Both the position numbers and the translations under genes were made by a program. The notes beneath the pieces were generated by a model that made no database searches, was not told where the DNA came from, and saw only the letters and a program-made list of their open reading frames with translations. This document shows, piece by piece, positions 24,367-32,760 of a DNA stretch of 40,194 bases. Origin of the DNA: Limnohabitans sp. Rim8 (GTDB lineage Bacteria > Pseudomonadota > Gammaproteobacteria > Burkholderiales > Burkholderiaceae_C); the NCBI GenBank assembly GCA_945901045.1, contig CAMDKK010000036.1, positions 1 through 40,194 of the forward strand, in the 5' to 3' direction. Position 1 is the first letter of the stretch. Each line of letters starts with the position of its first letter.

Positions 24367-25787
24367 GTTCTTTAATAGACAGCTTGCGCCAGATTTGTGG
24401 CGCTGAACATGTGCTGACACACGACGACCCCAGTACGGATTTGAGTGCCTGGGAGCACGATTGGCGCAAGCGGGTATTCGGCAAAGCCTTGGCGGTTGTG
24501 CGGCCGGCTTCGACGGCCGAAGTGGCCGCCGTCGTCAAGGCCTGCGCGAACACGTTCACATCCATCGTCCCGCAAGGGGGTAACACGGGCTTGGTGGCCG
24601 GCTCGGTGCCCGATGCGTCAGGCCAGCAAATTGTGCTGAGCCTGCAGCGCATGAACGCCGTGCGCGCCCTGGACCCGGACAACCTGACCATGACCGTTGA
24701 AGCCGGTTGCATCCTGCACAACCTGCAAGACGCCGCCGAAAAAGCCGGCTTTTTGTTCCCCCTCAGTTTGGCCGCCGAAGGCAGTTGCACCATTGGGGGC
24801 AACCTGGGCACCAATGCGGGCGGCACCCAGGTGGTGCGTTACGGCAACACCCGCGAACTGTGCTTGGGGCTGGAAGTGGTCACGGCGCACGGTGAGGTAT
24901 GGCACGGGCTGACGGGCCTGCGCAAAGACAACACAGGCTACGATTTGCGTCACCTGATGATTGGCAGTGAAGGCACGCTGGGCGTCATCACCGCCGCCAC
25001 CATGAAGCTCTACCCATTGCCCGCCGCGCAACTGACGGCATGGGCCGCTGTGCCGAGCATGGAAGCTGCGGTGCAGCTCCTGGGCTTGGCACACCAGCAT
25101 TTGGGCGCTGGCCTGACGGGCTTTGAGGTGATGGGCCAATTTGCGCTGAGTTTGGCAGACAAATACTTTCCCAACCTGCGGGTACCGCTTTACAAGGAAA
25201 CACCTTGGTGTGTGTTGCTGGAAAACTCGGACCATGAGTCAGAAGCCCATGCCCGCAACCAGTTTGAGCGCTTGCTCGAAGTGGCCATGACGGCCGGCTG
25301 TGTGAGCGATGCGGTGGTGGCCGAAAGCATTGCGCAAGCCAAAGGCTTATGGCAAATCCGAGAAAGCATCACCTCGGCGCAAGCCCAAGAGGGGCTGAAC
25401 ATCAAACACGACATCAGCATTCCGATCTCCAAAATACCGGCCTTTGTGGCGGCCACCGATGCCTTGCTGCTGCGTGAAATGCCCGGCGTGCGTCTGGTGG
25501 ATTTTGGACATTTGGGGGATGGTAATTTGCACTACAACGTACAAGCCCCTGAAGGGGTTGATGACCAAATTTTTGTGCGCGACCACGAAGACAAGGTGAA
25601 CGACCTGGTCTTTGAATCGGTGTCGCACTTTAAGGGCTCCATCAGTGCTGAGCATGGTGTGGGCAGCATGAAGGTGGGCAAATTACCCCATTACAAAGAC
25701 CCGGTGGCGCTGGCCATGATGCGCTCTATCAAGCAGTCGCTTGACCCGCAAAACATCATGAATCCAGGACGGGTCATTTCACTCTGA
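24363..25787 (+). CDS. FAD-linked oxidoreductase (D-2-hydroxyacid dehydrogenase type)
   Basis: A 474-residue flavoenzyme of the vanillyl-alcohol-oxidase fold. The start at 24363 overlaps the previous stop and has AGGAGG upstream; an in-frame start at 24237 would lie inside that gene. The FAD-binding part contains VPQGGNTGLVAGSVP and EGSCTIGGNLGTNAGG, and the C-terminal FAD-oxidase domain contains FGHLGDGNLHYNV and SAEHGVGSMKVGK, matching GlcD, D-lactate and D-2-hydroxyglutarate dehydrogenases. It would oxidise a D-2-hydroxy acid and pass electrons to a quinone or electron-transfer flavoprotein. Single-subunit length and lack of glcE/glcF neighbours argue against glycolate oxidase; D-2-hydroxyglutarate is a fair guess. 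Confidence 0.9.
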   Translation: MSSLIDSLRQICGAEHVLTHDDPSTDLSAWEHDWRKRVFGKALAVVRPASTAEVAAVVKACANTFTSIVPQGGNTGLVAGSVPDASGQQIVLSLQRMNAVRALDPDNLTMTVEAGCILHNLQDAAEKAGFLFPLSLAAEGSCTIGGNLGTNAGGTQVVRYGNTRELCLGLEVVTAHGEVWHGLTGLRKDNTGYDLRHLMIGSEGTLGVITAATMKLYPLPAAQLTAWAAVPSMEAAVQLLGLAHQHLGAGLTGFEVMGQFALSLADKYFPNLRVPLYKETPWCVLLENSDHESEAHARNQFERLLEVAMTAGCVSDAVVAESIAQAKGLWQIRESITSAQAQEGLNIKHDISIPISKIPAFVAATDALLLREMPGVRLVDFGHLGDGNLHYNVQAPEGVDDQIFVRDHEDKVNDLVFESVSHFKGSISAEHGVGSMKVGKLPHYKDPVALAMMRSIKQSLDPQNIMNPGRVISL

Positions 25788-25792
25788 ATGCC

Positions 25793-26764
25793 ATGCTTCG
25801 CTTTGCAAAATTCATACTGGGAGCGCTGTGCCTTGGTGCAGCATTTGTCTCGATTGCCCAAACCCGCATCGATTTGCAAGGTCACCGCGGTGCTCGGGGA
25901 TTGCTGCCCGAAAACACCCTGCCCTCTTTTGAGCGCGCATTGGCCTTAGGGGTCACCACGCTCGAATTGGACGTGGTATCCACCCGCGACGGGGTCTTGG
26001 TCATCAGTCACGACCCGGCATTGAACCCAGATCTGACGCGTGACGCCAAAGGCCAATTTTTAACAGGAACAGGACCCGACATCATCAGCCTGAGCTGGGC
26101 GCAGTTGCAAAACTATGACGTGGGTCGGATCAACCCCGCCTCCCGTTACGCCAACGCTTTTTCGTCGCAGCAGCCACTGGATGGGACACGGATTCCACGA
26201 CTGAAGGATTTGTTTGACCGGGTCAAAGCCTTGGGCAACACGCAGGTGAAATTTGCCATCGAAACCAAAATCACACCAGGCCGACCTGAACAAACCCCAG
26301 ACCCTGAAACATTTGCAAAGTTGCTGCTCAAGGAAATCGAAGACAACGGCATGCAAGGGCGCGTGCAGGTCTTGTCTTTTGACTGGCGAACCCTGCAAAC
26401 TGTTCAACGTTTGTCGCCAGGCACACCGACGGTGTACATCACCGCGCAGTTGCCTTCACTCGATAACCTGATGGTTCGCTCCGTCCAAGACTCGCCTTGG
26501 ACGGCAGGGTTTCAGTACAAAGTGCATGGTTCAGTACCGCGCATGATCAGAGCCGCCGGCGGCAGCCATTGGTCGTCCTTATGGCGCGAACTCGACGCAG
26601 GCCAAGTCAAGGAAGCCCAGCGCCTGGGTCTGAAAGTGCTGGTTTGGACGGTGAACGACCGCAAGGTCATGAACGACATGCTCGACATGGGGGTGGATGG
26701 CTTGGTGACTGACCGCCCCGATGTGGCCATAGAGGTACTGAAAGCGCGTGGAATCACCTGGTAA
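25793..26764 (+). CDS. Glycerophosphodiester phosphodiesterase, exported
   Basis: A 323-residue GDPD-family enzyme that hydrolyses glycerophosphodiesters to glycerol-3-phosphate and an alcohol. A signal peptide is visible (MLRFAKFILGALCLGAAFVS, cleavage near AQ at residues 22-23), so it should act in the periplasm. The active-site segments are LQGHRGARGLLPENTLPSF, with the catalytic His-Arg, and TTLELDVVSTRDGVLVISHD, with the metal-binding glutamate and aspartate and the second histidine. The C-terminal WTVNDRKVMNDMLDMGVDGLVTDRPD is typical. It starts 5 bases after the oxidoreductase gene. The protein has the inserted region usual for GlpQ-like periplasmic forms. Confidence 0.92.
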   Translation: MLRFAKFILGALCLGAAFVSIAQTRIDLQGHRGARGLLPENTLPSFERALALGVTTLELDVVSTRDGVLVISHDPALNPDLTRDAKGQFLTGTGPDIISLSWAQLQNYDVGRINPASRYANAFSSQQPLDGTRIPRLKDLFDRVKALGNTQVKFAIETKITPGRPEQTPDPETFAKLLLKEIEDNGMQGRVQVLSFDWRTLQTVQRLSPGTPTVYITAQLPSLDNLMVRSVQDSPWTAGFQYKVHGSVPRMIRAAGGSHWSSLWRELDAGQVKEAQRLGLKVLVWTVNDRKVMNDMLDMGVDGLVTDRPDVAIEVLKARGITW

Positions 26765-26790
26765 CACCAACCTGACCCGGGCAGATCCTC

Positions 26791-26820
26791 TTCACCCCAG
26801 GCTGGGGTCTGACTTAAAAT
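26791..26820 (+). promoter_or_regulatory. Hairpin and possible promoter upstream of thyA
   Basis: ACCCCA (26794-26799) and TGGGGT (26803-26808) form a perfect 6-base stem with loop GGC just after the glycerophosphodiesterase gene. A -10-like TAAAAT at 26815-26820 ends eight bases before the thyA ATG, with TTCACC (26791-26796) 18 bases upstream as a weak -35. If used, the transcript would start almost at the ATG. Confidence 0.3.
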
Positions 26821-26828
26821 AAATCCCC

Positions 26829-27680
26829 ATGACCCCCCCTGACCGCCCACTTAATCCCCCTGTAAGAAGCCAATACGAGGACTTCATGCGCCACGTGTAC
26901 ACGACGGGCGTGCAAAAGGGTGACCGCACCGGCACCGGCACGCGCAGTGTGTTTGGCCATCAAATGCGCTTTGATTTGAACGAAGGCTTTCCGCTGGTGA
27001 CCACCAAAAAGGTGTTCCTCAAAGCCATCATTGTCGAGTTGCTCTGGTTTTTGCGCGGCGACAGCAATGTGAAATGGCTGCAAGAGCGCGGTTGCAGCAT
27101 TTGGGATGAGTGGGCCCGCGAGGATGGTTCGCTCGGTCCAGTTTATGGCGTGCAGTGGCGCAGTTGGCCAACGCCAGACGGCGGTCACATCGACCAGATT
27201 GCCGAGGTGATGAAGGCACTCAAAACCAATCCGGATTCGCGCCGCATCATCGTCAGCGCTTGGAACGTGGCCGAGCTGAACCAGATGGCCCTGATGCCCT
27301 GCCACGCGTTCTTTCAATTTTATGTGGCCCCGCCGCAAAAGGCGGGTGACAAGCCCAAGCTGAGCTGCCAGTTGTACCAACGCAGTGCCGACATCTTTTT
27401 GGGCGTACCCTTCAACATCGCCAGCTACGCCTTGTTGACGCACATGGTGGCGCAGCAGTGCGAGATGGATGTGGGCGATTTTATTTGGACCGGCGGTGAC
27501 TGCCATATCTACAGCAATCACCACGAGCAAGTCGAATTGCAATTGAGCCGAACGCCCATGGCCTACCCCACACTGAACATCAAGCGCTGTCCCGAATCGA
27601 TTCTGGATTACCAATACGAAGACTTTGAAATGGTGGGCTACGCGTGCCACCCTGCGATCAAAGCGCCCGTGGCCGTTTGA
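26829..27680 (+). CDS. thyA: Thymidylate synthase
   Basis: A 283-residue ThyA that methylates dUMP to dTMP using methylenetetrahydrofolate. [19 protein letters not shown] (32-50) is the dUMP phosphate-binding region, and C158 in [13 protein letters not shown] is the catalytic nucleophile. [16 protein letters not shown] and [12 protein letters not shown] bind folate and nucleotide. A short insert after [12 protein letters not shown] distinguishes it from the 264-residue E. coli protein. No ribosome site is visible before the ATG at 26829, which may mean a leaderless transcript. folA starts on its stop codon (TGATG), so the two steps of the dTMP cycle are co-expressed. Confidence 0.97.
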   Translation: MTPPDRPLNPPVRSQYEDFMRHVYTTGVQKGDRTGTGTRSVFGHQMRFDLNEGFPLVTTKKVFLKAIIVELLWFLRGDSNVKWLQERGCSIWDEWAREDGSLGPVYGVQWRSWPTPDGGHIDQIAEVMKALKTNPDSRRIIVSAWNVAELNQMALMPCHAFFQFYVAPPQKAGDKPKLSCQLYQRSADIFLGVPFNIASYALLTHMVAQQCEMDVGDFIWTGGDCHIYSNHHEQVELQLSRTPMAYPTLNIKRCPESILDYQYEDFEMVGYACHPAIKAPVAV

Positions 27681-28168
27681 TGAAGTTGCACTTGATTTAT
27701 GCCCGCGCCAGCAACGGCGTGATCGGCGCGGGCAACACCCTGCCTTGGCACCTGCCTGAGGACATGGCGCATTTCAAGCGCACCACCCTGGGGTGCCCGG
27801 TGATCATGGGCCGCAAGACCTGGGATTCTTTGCCGCCCAAATTTCGGCCGCTGCCAGGGCGTTTGAATGTGGTGGTGACCCGCCAAACCGATTGGCACGC
27901 TGAAGGTGCCACGGTGGCCCACTCCTTGCCACAGGCCATGACGCTGTGCCCCGCAGATACCGATGCCTGGGTGATTGGTGGTGCTGAAATTTACGCCCAA
28001 GCGGCCCCATTGGCAACGACGGCCGTGGTCACCGAAATCGACAAACCCTTTGATGGCGACGCCTTTGCGCCAGAACTCGGGCCCCACTGGTCCGAAGTGG
28101 CCAGACAATCCCACACCGCAGCCAACGGCTTGCCCTTCAGTTTTGTCACTTACCAACATCACCTATGA
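27680..28168 (+). CDS. folA: Dihydrofolate reductase
   Basis: A 162-residue enzyme that regenerates tetrahydrofolate with NADPH. The start at 27680 shares one base with the thyA stop; an upstream in-frame ATG at 27644 lies inside thy[30 protein letters not shown] in pieces shows the classical N-terminus with the Met20-loop and LPWHLPED containing the acidic active-site residue; GCPVIMGRKTWDSLP binds NADPH, and WVIGGAEIYAQ is the conserved Gly-Gly turn. Length and motifs are ordinary. Its stop overlaps the start of xthA (ATGA). Confidence 0.97.
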   Translation: MKLHLIYARASNGVIGAGNTLPWHLPEDMAHFKRTTLGCPVIMGRKTWDSLPPKFRPLPGRLNVVVTRQTDWHAEGATVAHSLPQAMTLCPADTDAWVIGGAEIYAQAAPLATTAVVTEIDKPFDGDAFAPELGPHWSEVARQSHTAANGLPFSFVTYQHHL

Positions 28169-28962
28169 AAATTGCCACCTGGAATGTGAACTCCTTGTCA
28201 GTGCGCTTGCCGCAGGTCATCGATTGGCTGGCAGCGCAAGCAGCCTCAGATGCAGGTGCCATCGATGTCCTGGCCTTGCAAGAGCTCAAAATGAGCGATG
28301 AAAAATTTCCCCTCGCCGCGTTCACCGAAGCAGGTTATCAGGCACAGTGGTTTGGTCAAAAAACCTACAACGGTGTGGCTTTGATTTCACGCAGCACGGG
28401 TGCCGACGTGGTGAAGAACATTCCCGGCTTTGAAGACGACATGTCCCGCGTGATTACGGCAAGCTACCCTGACGGACAGGGCGGCACGGTGCGCGTGATC
28501 GGCGCTTACTTCCCCAACGGGCAAGCACCCGACAGCGACAAGTTCGTTTACAAAATGCGCTGGCTCACCGCCCTGCACGCTTGGGTCCAACAAGAAATGT
28601 TGGCGCACCCTAAGCTGATTTTGACCGGGGACTTCAACATCACTTTCGATGACCTCGATGTGTGGGACCCTGTGGCGCTGAAAGACACCATCCATTGCAC
28701 AGCCGAAGAGCGAGCCCATTTACAAGCCTTGATCGCGCTGGGCTTGACCGACAGCTTCCGTCTCTTTACACAAGCCGAAAAGAGTTACAGCTGGTGGGAT
28801 TACCGGGATTTTGGCTTCCGACGCAATCGCGGCTTGCGCATTGACCACGTGCTGGTCAGCGATGCCCTCAAGGCCGATGCGAAAGCTTGCGTGGTAGACA
28901 AACTACCCCGCAAAAACGAACGCCCCAGCGACCACGCCCCGGTGGTGCTGTCCTTGCTTTAA
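28165..28962 (+). CDS. xthA: Exodeoxyribonuclease III
   Basis: A 265-residue AP endonuclease and 3'-5' exonuclease of base-excision repair. The order of motifs is complete: MKIATWNVNSL, VLALQELKM with the metal-binding glutamate, YNGVALISR, LTGDFNI with the catalytic Asp and Asn, WWDYRDFGFRRNRGLRIDHVL, and the final SDHAPVV with the catalytic histidine. It overlaps folA by four bases and is the last gene of the thyA-folA-xthA set, followed by a repeat element and the convergent plsY gene. Confidence 0.95.
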   Translation: MKIATWNVNSLSVRLPQVIDWLAAQAASDAGAIDVLALQELKMSDEKFPLAAFTEAGYQAQWFGQKTYNGVALISRSTGADVVKNIPGFEDDMSRVITASYPDGQGGTVRVIGAYFPNGQAPDSDKFVYKMRWLTALHAWVQQEMLAHPKLILTGDFNITFDDLDVWDPVALKDTIHCTAEERAHLQALIALGLTDSFRLFTQAEKSYSWWDYRDFGFRRNRGLRIDHVLVSDALKADAKACVVDKLPRKNERPSDHAPVVLSLL

Positions 28963-28984
28963 GCGCTTGTTTCGTCACTTGTTT

Positions 28985-29055
28985 TGTAGAAGCCCGCCTG
29001 GTTTTTGTAGCCAGCCTGGTGGCGATCAAAGGCCATCGCACAGGCAAGCTCCTAG
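28985..29055. repeat. REP-like palindromic repeat, degenerate copy
   Basis: TGTAG-GCCAGC-type unit: GCCAGC-ct-GGTGGC at 29010-29023 (one mismatch) followed by GAT, then the inverted arm ATCGCACAGGCAAGCTCCTA at 29035-29054. A partial extra start, TGTAGAAGCCCGCCTG, lies at 28985-29000. It matches the units at 241-305 and 14505-14617. It occupies most of the gap between the convergent genes xthA and plsY. Confidence 0.7.
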
Positions 29056-29069
29056 ATTGGGGCTGGGAT

Positions 29070-29705
29070 TTATTTTTTCTTGGCCCCGAGTTTGGACTCT
29101 TTGCCCGCGACCAATCGGTTGATGTTGTCAATGTGCCGCCATACCAAGAGCAGGCTCATGACGATCAAGGCGCCCAGCAAAGGCTCGGCATAAGGCCAGG
29201 CGACATCGCCGCCAAAAGTATAGTATGTCGGTGCAAATACCGCTGCCGCCAGCGCAGCCAAAGACGAGTAACGAAAAAACCACGCCACGATCGCCCAAGT
29301 CAAAGCGACCGACAGTCCCAGCAAGGGATTCACGCCCAACAGCACCCCTGCAGCCGTGGCCACACCTTTGCCGCCCTTAAACCGAAAGAACAGGGGATAC
29401 AAGTGACCGAGAAATGCAGCAATGGCCGCCAACGCCGCAGTCCCCGCACCCAGCGCGTAGTCACCGCCAAAATGTTGGACCGCAAAAACCGGCAGCCACC
29501 CTTTGGCAGCGTCGAGAATCAAGGTGAAGACGGCCGCTTTTTTATTGCCTGAGCGCAGCACATTGGTGGCGCCAGGGTTGTTGCTGCCATACGAGCGCGG
29601 ATCGCTCAGCCCCATCACGCGACTGATGATGACGGCGAAGCTCAGAGAGCCCAGCAAATACGCGGCGACGGTCACCGCCAGGGTAGTCCACACAGAATGG
29701 TCCAA
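29070..29705 (-). CDS. plsY: Glycerol-3-phosphate acyltransferase PlsY
   Basis: A 211-residue inner-membrane enzyme that acylates glycerol-3-phosphate with acyl-phosphate, the first step of phospholipid synthesis. The family motifs are present: LLGSLSFAVIISRV, the phosphate loop GSNNPGATNVLR and the glycine-rich FRFKGGKGVATAAGVLLG. About five hydrophobic helices follow the PlsY layout, and the tail is lysine-rich. The start codon is a TTG at 29705 with AAGGAG six bases upstream; the first internal ATG would remove essential residues. It is the last gene of a minus-strand set with ybaK and an aldo-keto reductase. Confidence 0.96.
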   Translation of the reverse strand: MDHSVWTTLAVTVAAYLLGSLSFAVIISRVMGLSDPRSYGSNNPGATNVLRSGNKKAAVFTLILDAAKGWLPVFAVQHFGGDYALGAGTAALAAIAAFLGHLYPLFFRFKGGKGVATAAGVLLGVNPLLGLSVALTWAIVAWFFRYSSLAALAAAVFAPTYYTFGGDVAWPYAEPLLGALIVMSLLLVWRHIDNINRLVAGKESKLGAKKK

Positions 29706-29753
29706 AAGTCTCTCCTTGTTTTCCGTAAGGGTCAGGCCCTCAATGCATGACGG

Positions 29754-30245
29754 CTATTCTGCCAATGCGCATTGCACCGATTGTGCACCCAGCAGCTGCA
29801 CACACACTTGCGGTTCCAAGCCCACCAGATAGCCGCGTCTGCCACCGTTGATGACGATACGGGGCAGCGCCAGAATCGTTTCTTCGATGTACACCGGCAT
29901 GGCACGGCGCGTGGCAAAGGGTGAAGTGCCGCCCACCAGATAGCCACTGTGTCGCTTGGCAACTTCAGGGCTACAAGGCTCTACCGACTTGGCGCCGATG
30001 AGACGCGCCAAATTTTTAGTGGACACCTTGCGGTTGCCATGCATCAGCACCACCAAGGGCTTGGCGTCCTGGTCTTGCATGATCAGGGTTTTGACCACCG
30101 TGAAAGGGTCCAGTCCCAATTCGCTGGCGCTGTGCAGCGCGCCACCGTGCTCTAAGTACGCGTAAGAGTGCTCGGTGAAAGCCACGCCCTGTGCGCGCAG
30201 CAAGGCGGTGGCCGGAGTTTCGCTGACGCGGTCTTTTTTGGCCAA
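29754..30245 (-). CDS. ybaK: Cys-tRNA(Pro) deacylase, YbaK/EbsC family
   Basis: A 163-residue editing enzyme that removes cysteine from mischarged tRNA-Pro in the cytosol. ASELGLDPFTVVKTLIM and MHGNRKVSTKNLARLIGAKSVEPCSPE followed by HSGYLVGGTSPFATRRAMPVYIEE are hallmarks of YbaK, including the lysine in VVKTL and the GGTSPFG-like loop. The start is a TTG at 30245; the first ATG lies too deep in the protein. It begins 13 bases after the aldo-keto reductase gene, and plsY follows after 48 bases. Confidence 0.94.
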   Translation of the reverse strand: MAKKDRVSETPATALLRAQGVAFTEHSYAYLEHGGALHSASELGLDPFTVVKTLIMQDQDAKPLVVLMHGNRKVSTKNLARLIGAKSVEPCSPEVAKRHSGYLVGGTSPFATRRAMPVYIEETILALPRIVINGGRRGYLVGLEPQVCVQLLGAQSVQCALAE

Positions 30246-30258
30246 AGTCTTTTCGAAG

Positions 30259-31320
30259 TTACAAGGCCGGGTCGCGCATGTCCCAGCGAATAGCGTCGAT
30301 CTGCGTCAGCACTTCAGGGCTCAAGGTGGTGCCCCAGGCGTTCAGGTTTTCGTCCAGGTGCGTCACTGAGGTCACGCCAATGATGGTGCTGGCCACGCGC
30401 CATTGGGTGTAGCAAAAAGCCAACGCCATTTGGGTCGGCGTCATGCCGTTGTCGCGGGCCAATTGGTTGTAGCGGCGCGCGGCCGCTAAGGCTTCGGGGC
30501 GACCCCAGCGTTGCTTGCGAGCCGATTCATAAGCGCTCAAGCGTGTACCCTCTGGCGCGCCAGGACCGGTCAGCCCTGACGCATCGTATTTCCCGGTAAG
30601 CAAGCCGACGCCCAGCGGGGAGTAAGCCAGCAAAGACACCCCCAGGCGGTGGCAGGTTTCGTCCAAACCGTTTTCCCAGGTGCGGTTCACCAAGCAGTAC
30701 GGGTTTTGCACCGTGGCCACACGCGGCAAGCCATGCTGCTCGGCCAGTCGCACAAACTCGTGCACGCCATAAGGCGTTTCGTTGGACAAGCCGATGTAGC
30801 GCACCTTGCCGGACTTGACGAGTTTGTCGAAAGCATCCAGTTGCTCGTGAATGGATGTCGATGAGGTTTCTTTGGCCGGGTCGTAATAGACAGCGCCAAA
30901 GGCAGGTACGTGGCGCTCAGGCCAGTGGATTTGGTACAGGTCGATCACATCGGTTTGCAGGCGACGCAAACTTGCTTCACAAGAGTGGGCAATGTCTTGC
31001 GCCGTCATGCCCTTGCCTTCACGCACCCAAGGCATGCCGCGCGATGGCCCCGCCACTTTGCTGGCCAACACCAGTTTTCGACGTGCACCCGGATGCTTGG
31101 CAAACCAATTGCCCATGATGGTTTCAGTCGACCCAAAAGTCTCGGCCTTGGTGGGGACCGAATACATCTCGGCGGTGTCAAGGAAGTTGACACCTCGCGC
31201 CAGCGAGTGGTCCAGGATGGCATGCGAATCGGCTTCATTGACCTGTTCGCCAAAGGTCATCGTGCCCAAACAAATGGGGGTGACGTGTAAATCGGACTGG
31301 CCGAGCTGAACGAGTTTCAT
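30259..31320 (-). CDS. Aldo-keto reductase, Tas-like
   Basis: A 353-residue NADP(H)-dependent TIM-barrel reductase. The start at 31320 gives MKLVQLGQSDLHVTPICLGT, the common beginning; an upstream in-frame ATG at 31380 adds 20 unlikely residues. The catalytic tetrad is D48 and Y53 in LDTAEMYSVP, K88 in LVLASKV and the histidine in LYQIHWPER. The long loop after Y53 and the segment VRYIGLSNETPYGVHEF resemble E. coli Tas. Members reduce aldehydes and ketones; the physiological substrate is unknown. It is the first gene of a set with ybaK and plsY. Confidence 0.92.
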   Translation of the reverse strand: MKLVQLGQSDLHVTPICLGTMTFGEQVNEADSHAILDHSLARGVNFLDTAEMYSVPTKAETFGSTETIMGNWFAKHPGARRKLVLASKVAGPSRGMPWVREGKGMTAQDIAHSCEASLRRLQTDVIDLYQIHWPERHVPAFGAVYYDPAKETSSTSIHEQLDAFDKLVKSGKVRYIGLSNETPYGVHEFVRLAEQHGLPRVATVQNPYCLVNRTWENGLDETCHRLGVSLLAYSPLGVGLLTGKYDASGLTGPGAPEGTRLSAYESARKQRWGRPEALAAARRYNQLARDNGMTPTQMALAFCYTQWRVASTIIGVTSVTHLDENLNAWGTTLSPEVLTQIDAIRWDMRDPAL

Positions 31321-31453
31321 GGTGTGGACTGAAGATAATCGGGTTGGAGTAAACAGGCTTATTTTGTCATGCCGCGACAAAACCCATCTTCTCTTTTAGA
31401 AAAAACACATCCGCCTCATCTCAGATAATAATGAGCATTAAAGAACGCATACC

Positions 31454-32488
31454 ATGCTGCACATGACCGACGACTTCGACATCATCCACTCTCCATTGGA
31501 GCAGACCTACAGCGCCGACGGCCACAACGTGGACATTCAAATCTACCGCACGCCAGACACCCATTGGGTCCTTGAAGTGGTGGACGAAAGTGGCTCCTCT
31601 ACCGTGTGGGATGACCTGTTTGAAACGGACAAGCAAGCGCTTGAAGAAGCTTTGATGCGCATCAACACCGAAGGCATTGGCAACTTCATCACCAAGGCCC
31701 ACAACGGGGCCCAAGCTGCAGAACCGGCATTGTTGAAAGCACTTGAACAGGGAAAGATTCAACCCACAGCCCAAGACGTGCAGGACATGATGGCCCCACT
31801 GTCCGACGAGGAACTTGATGAACTCGATCAGTTCTTGCTCTACGGTGTAGACAACGACGAAGCCATGACGCTGGAAACCTTGGACGGTTATTTGCACGCC
31901 ATCGCCATGGGGCCGCAAACCATCATGCCCAGTCAGTGGCTGCCCAAAATCTGGGGTGAAGACATCGCCATGATGCCGCCCATGGACAGCATTGACCAAC
32001 TCAACCACATCATGGGCCTGGTCATGCGTCTCTACAACAGCATCATTCACGGCTTTGAGCACAAACCGCCGTTGGTGGCACCCTACTGGGACATCTGCGA
32101 ATACGACATCGGCCAGTTTGAGGATGCGCAAGGCTGGGCGCACGGTTTTACCGAAGGTGTGGCGCTCAACCGTGCCGCTTGGAAACCCTTGTTTGACAAC
32201 GCAAAGGGCCAGCAGTGGTACAGGCCCATTGGCTTGCTGGGTGAGGAAAGCTTTTCTGCCGATCAGGACGAACTGACCCAAACCCCCGCGCAACGAGAAC
32301 AACTGGCCCAGCAGATTGAAGACAGCTTGGTCAACATCCACGCCTTTTGGTTGCCACTGCGCGAGGCGATCCACGAGCGGGAAACGGCCCAACGCTTGCG
32401 CACCAAGGTAGGACGCAACGAACCCAGCCCTTGCGGCAGTGGCAAGAAGTTCAAGAAGTGCTGCGGGTCAGCGGCTGAGTTGCATTGA
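31454..32488 (+). CDS. UPF0149 (YecA-like) protein with C-terminal SEC-C motif
   Basis: A 344-residue protein. The middle (about residues 105-270) is a UPF0149/YgfB-YecA helical domain, with LSDEELDELDQFLLYG, MTLETLDGYLHAIAMGP and WAHGFTEGVALN. The last 22 residues are a zinc-binding SEC-C motif, VGRNEPSPCGSGKKFKKCCG, as at the end of SecA. The first 100 residues are not recognised and look soluble and acidic. YecA proteins bind SecA-like or ribosome partners in E. coli, so a role near protein export or translation is possible. A second ATG at 31463 is an alternative start. The 272 bases after it hold no gene but a tandem repeat and the promoter of the toxin-antitoxin pair. Confidence 0.85.
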   Translation: MLHMTDDFDIIHSPLEQTYSADGHNVDIQIYRTPDTHWVLEVVDESGSSTVWDDLFETDKQALEEALMRINTEGIGNFITKAHNGAQAAEPALLKALEQGKIQPTAQDVQDMMAPLSDEELDELDQFLLYGVDNDEAMTLETLDGYLHAIAMGPQTIMPSQWLPKIWGEDIAMMPPMDSIDQLNHIMGLVMRLYNSIIHGFEHKPPLVAPYWDICEYDIGQFEDAQGWAHGFTEGVALNRAAWKPLFDNAKGQQWYRPIGLLGEESFSADQDELTQTPAQREQLAQQIEDSLVNIHAFWLPLREAIHERETAQRLRTKVGRNEPSPCGSGKKFKKCCGSAAELH

Positions 32489-32608
32489 ACGACCATCATG
32501 ATCTAAAGTTACGGACTTCACTGGCACATTGACAGCGTTTTTTGGGGGCGTCCCAACGCAGCAGGCACACGGCTTGGGGCGGCCAGTCGAAGCTTGCGGC
32601 GTAAGCAC

Positions 32609-32653
32609 CAACATGTTGACCACCAGCCCCAGCAATCCAGCAATCCAGCAAAG
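32609..32653. repeat. Short palindrome and 8-base tandem repeat upstream of the toxin-antitoxin operon
   Basis: CAACATGTTG (32609-32618) is a perfect palindrome sharing the CAACA/TGTTG half-sites of the operator-like repeat at 32680-32704. CAGCAATC is repeated twice with a third, degenerate unit (32630-32653). The region from 32489 to 32680 holds no convincing gene. Confidence 0.4.
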
Positions 32654-32679
32654 CTTTGGGCTTGAAATCTCAAAAGAAC

Positions 32680-32722
32680 TATTGCAACATATTTTGTTGC
32701 AATAAAACCAGCGCGCTATAAT
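32680..32722 (+). promoter_or_regulatory. Promoter and operator of the toxin-antitoxin operon
   Basis: TATTGCAACA (32680-32689) and TGTTGCAATA (32695-32704) form a perfect 10-base inverted repeat with a 5-base spacer. A perfect -10 box TATAAT lies at 32717-32722, with TTGTTG (32694-32699) 17 bases upstream as a poor -35. The inverted repeat covers that -35, so a bound repressor would block transcription. The antitoxin downstream is the likely binder. Confidence 0.65.
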
Positions 32723-32760
32723 TTGTTTCATCCGATCCAATGCCAAACAGGAGCGCAAAA

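Noticed and set aside
26815-26828. Rho-independent terminator after the glycerophosphodiesterase gene
   Set aside because: The stem at 26794-26808 is only six base pairs and is followed by CTGACTTAAAAT, not a T run.
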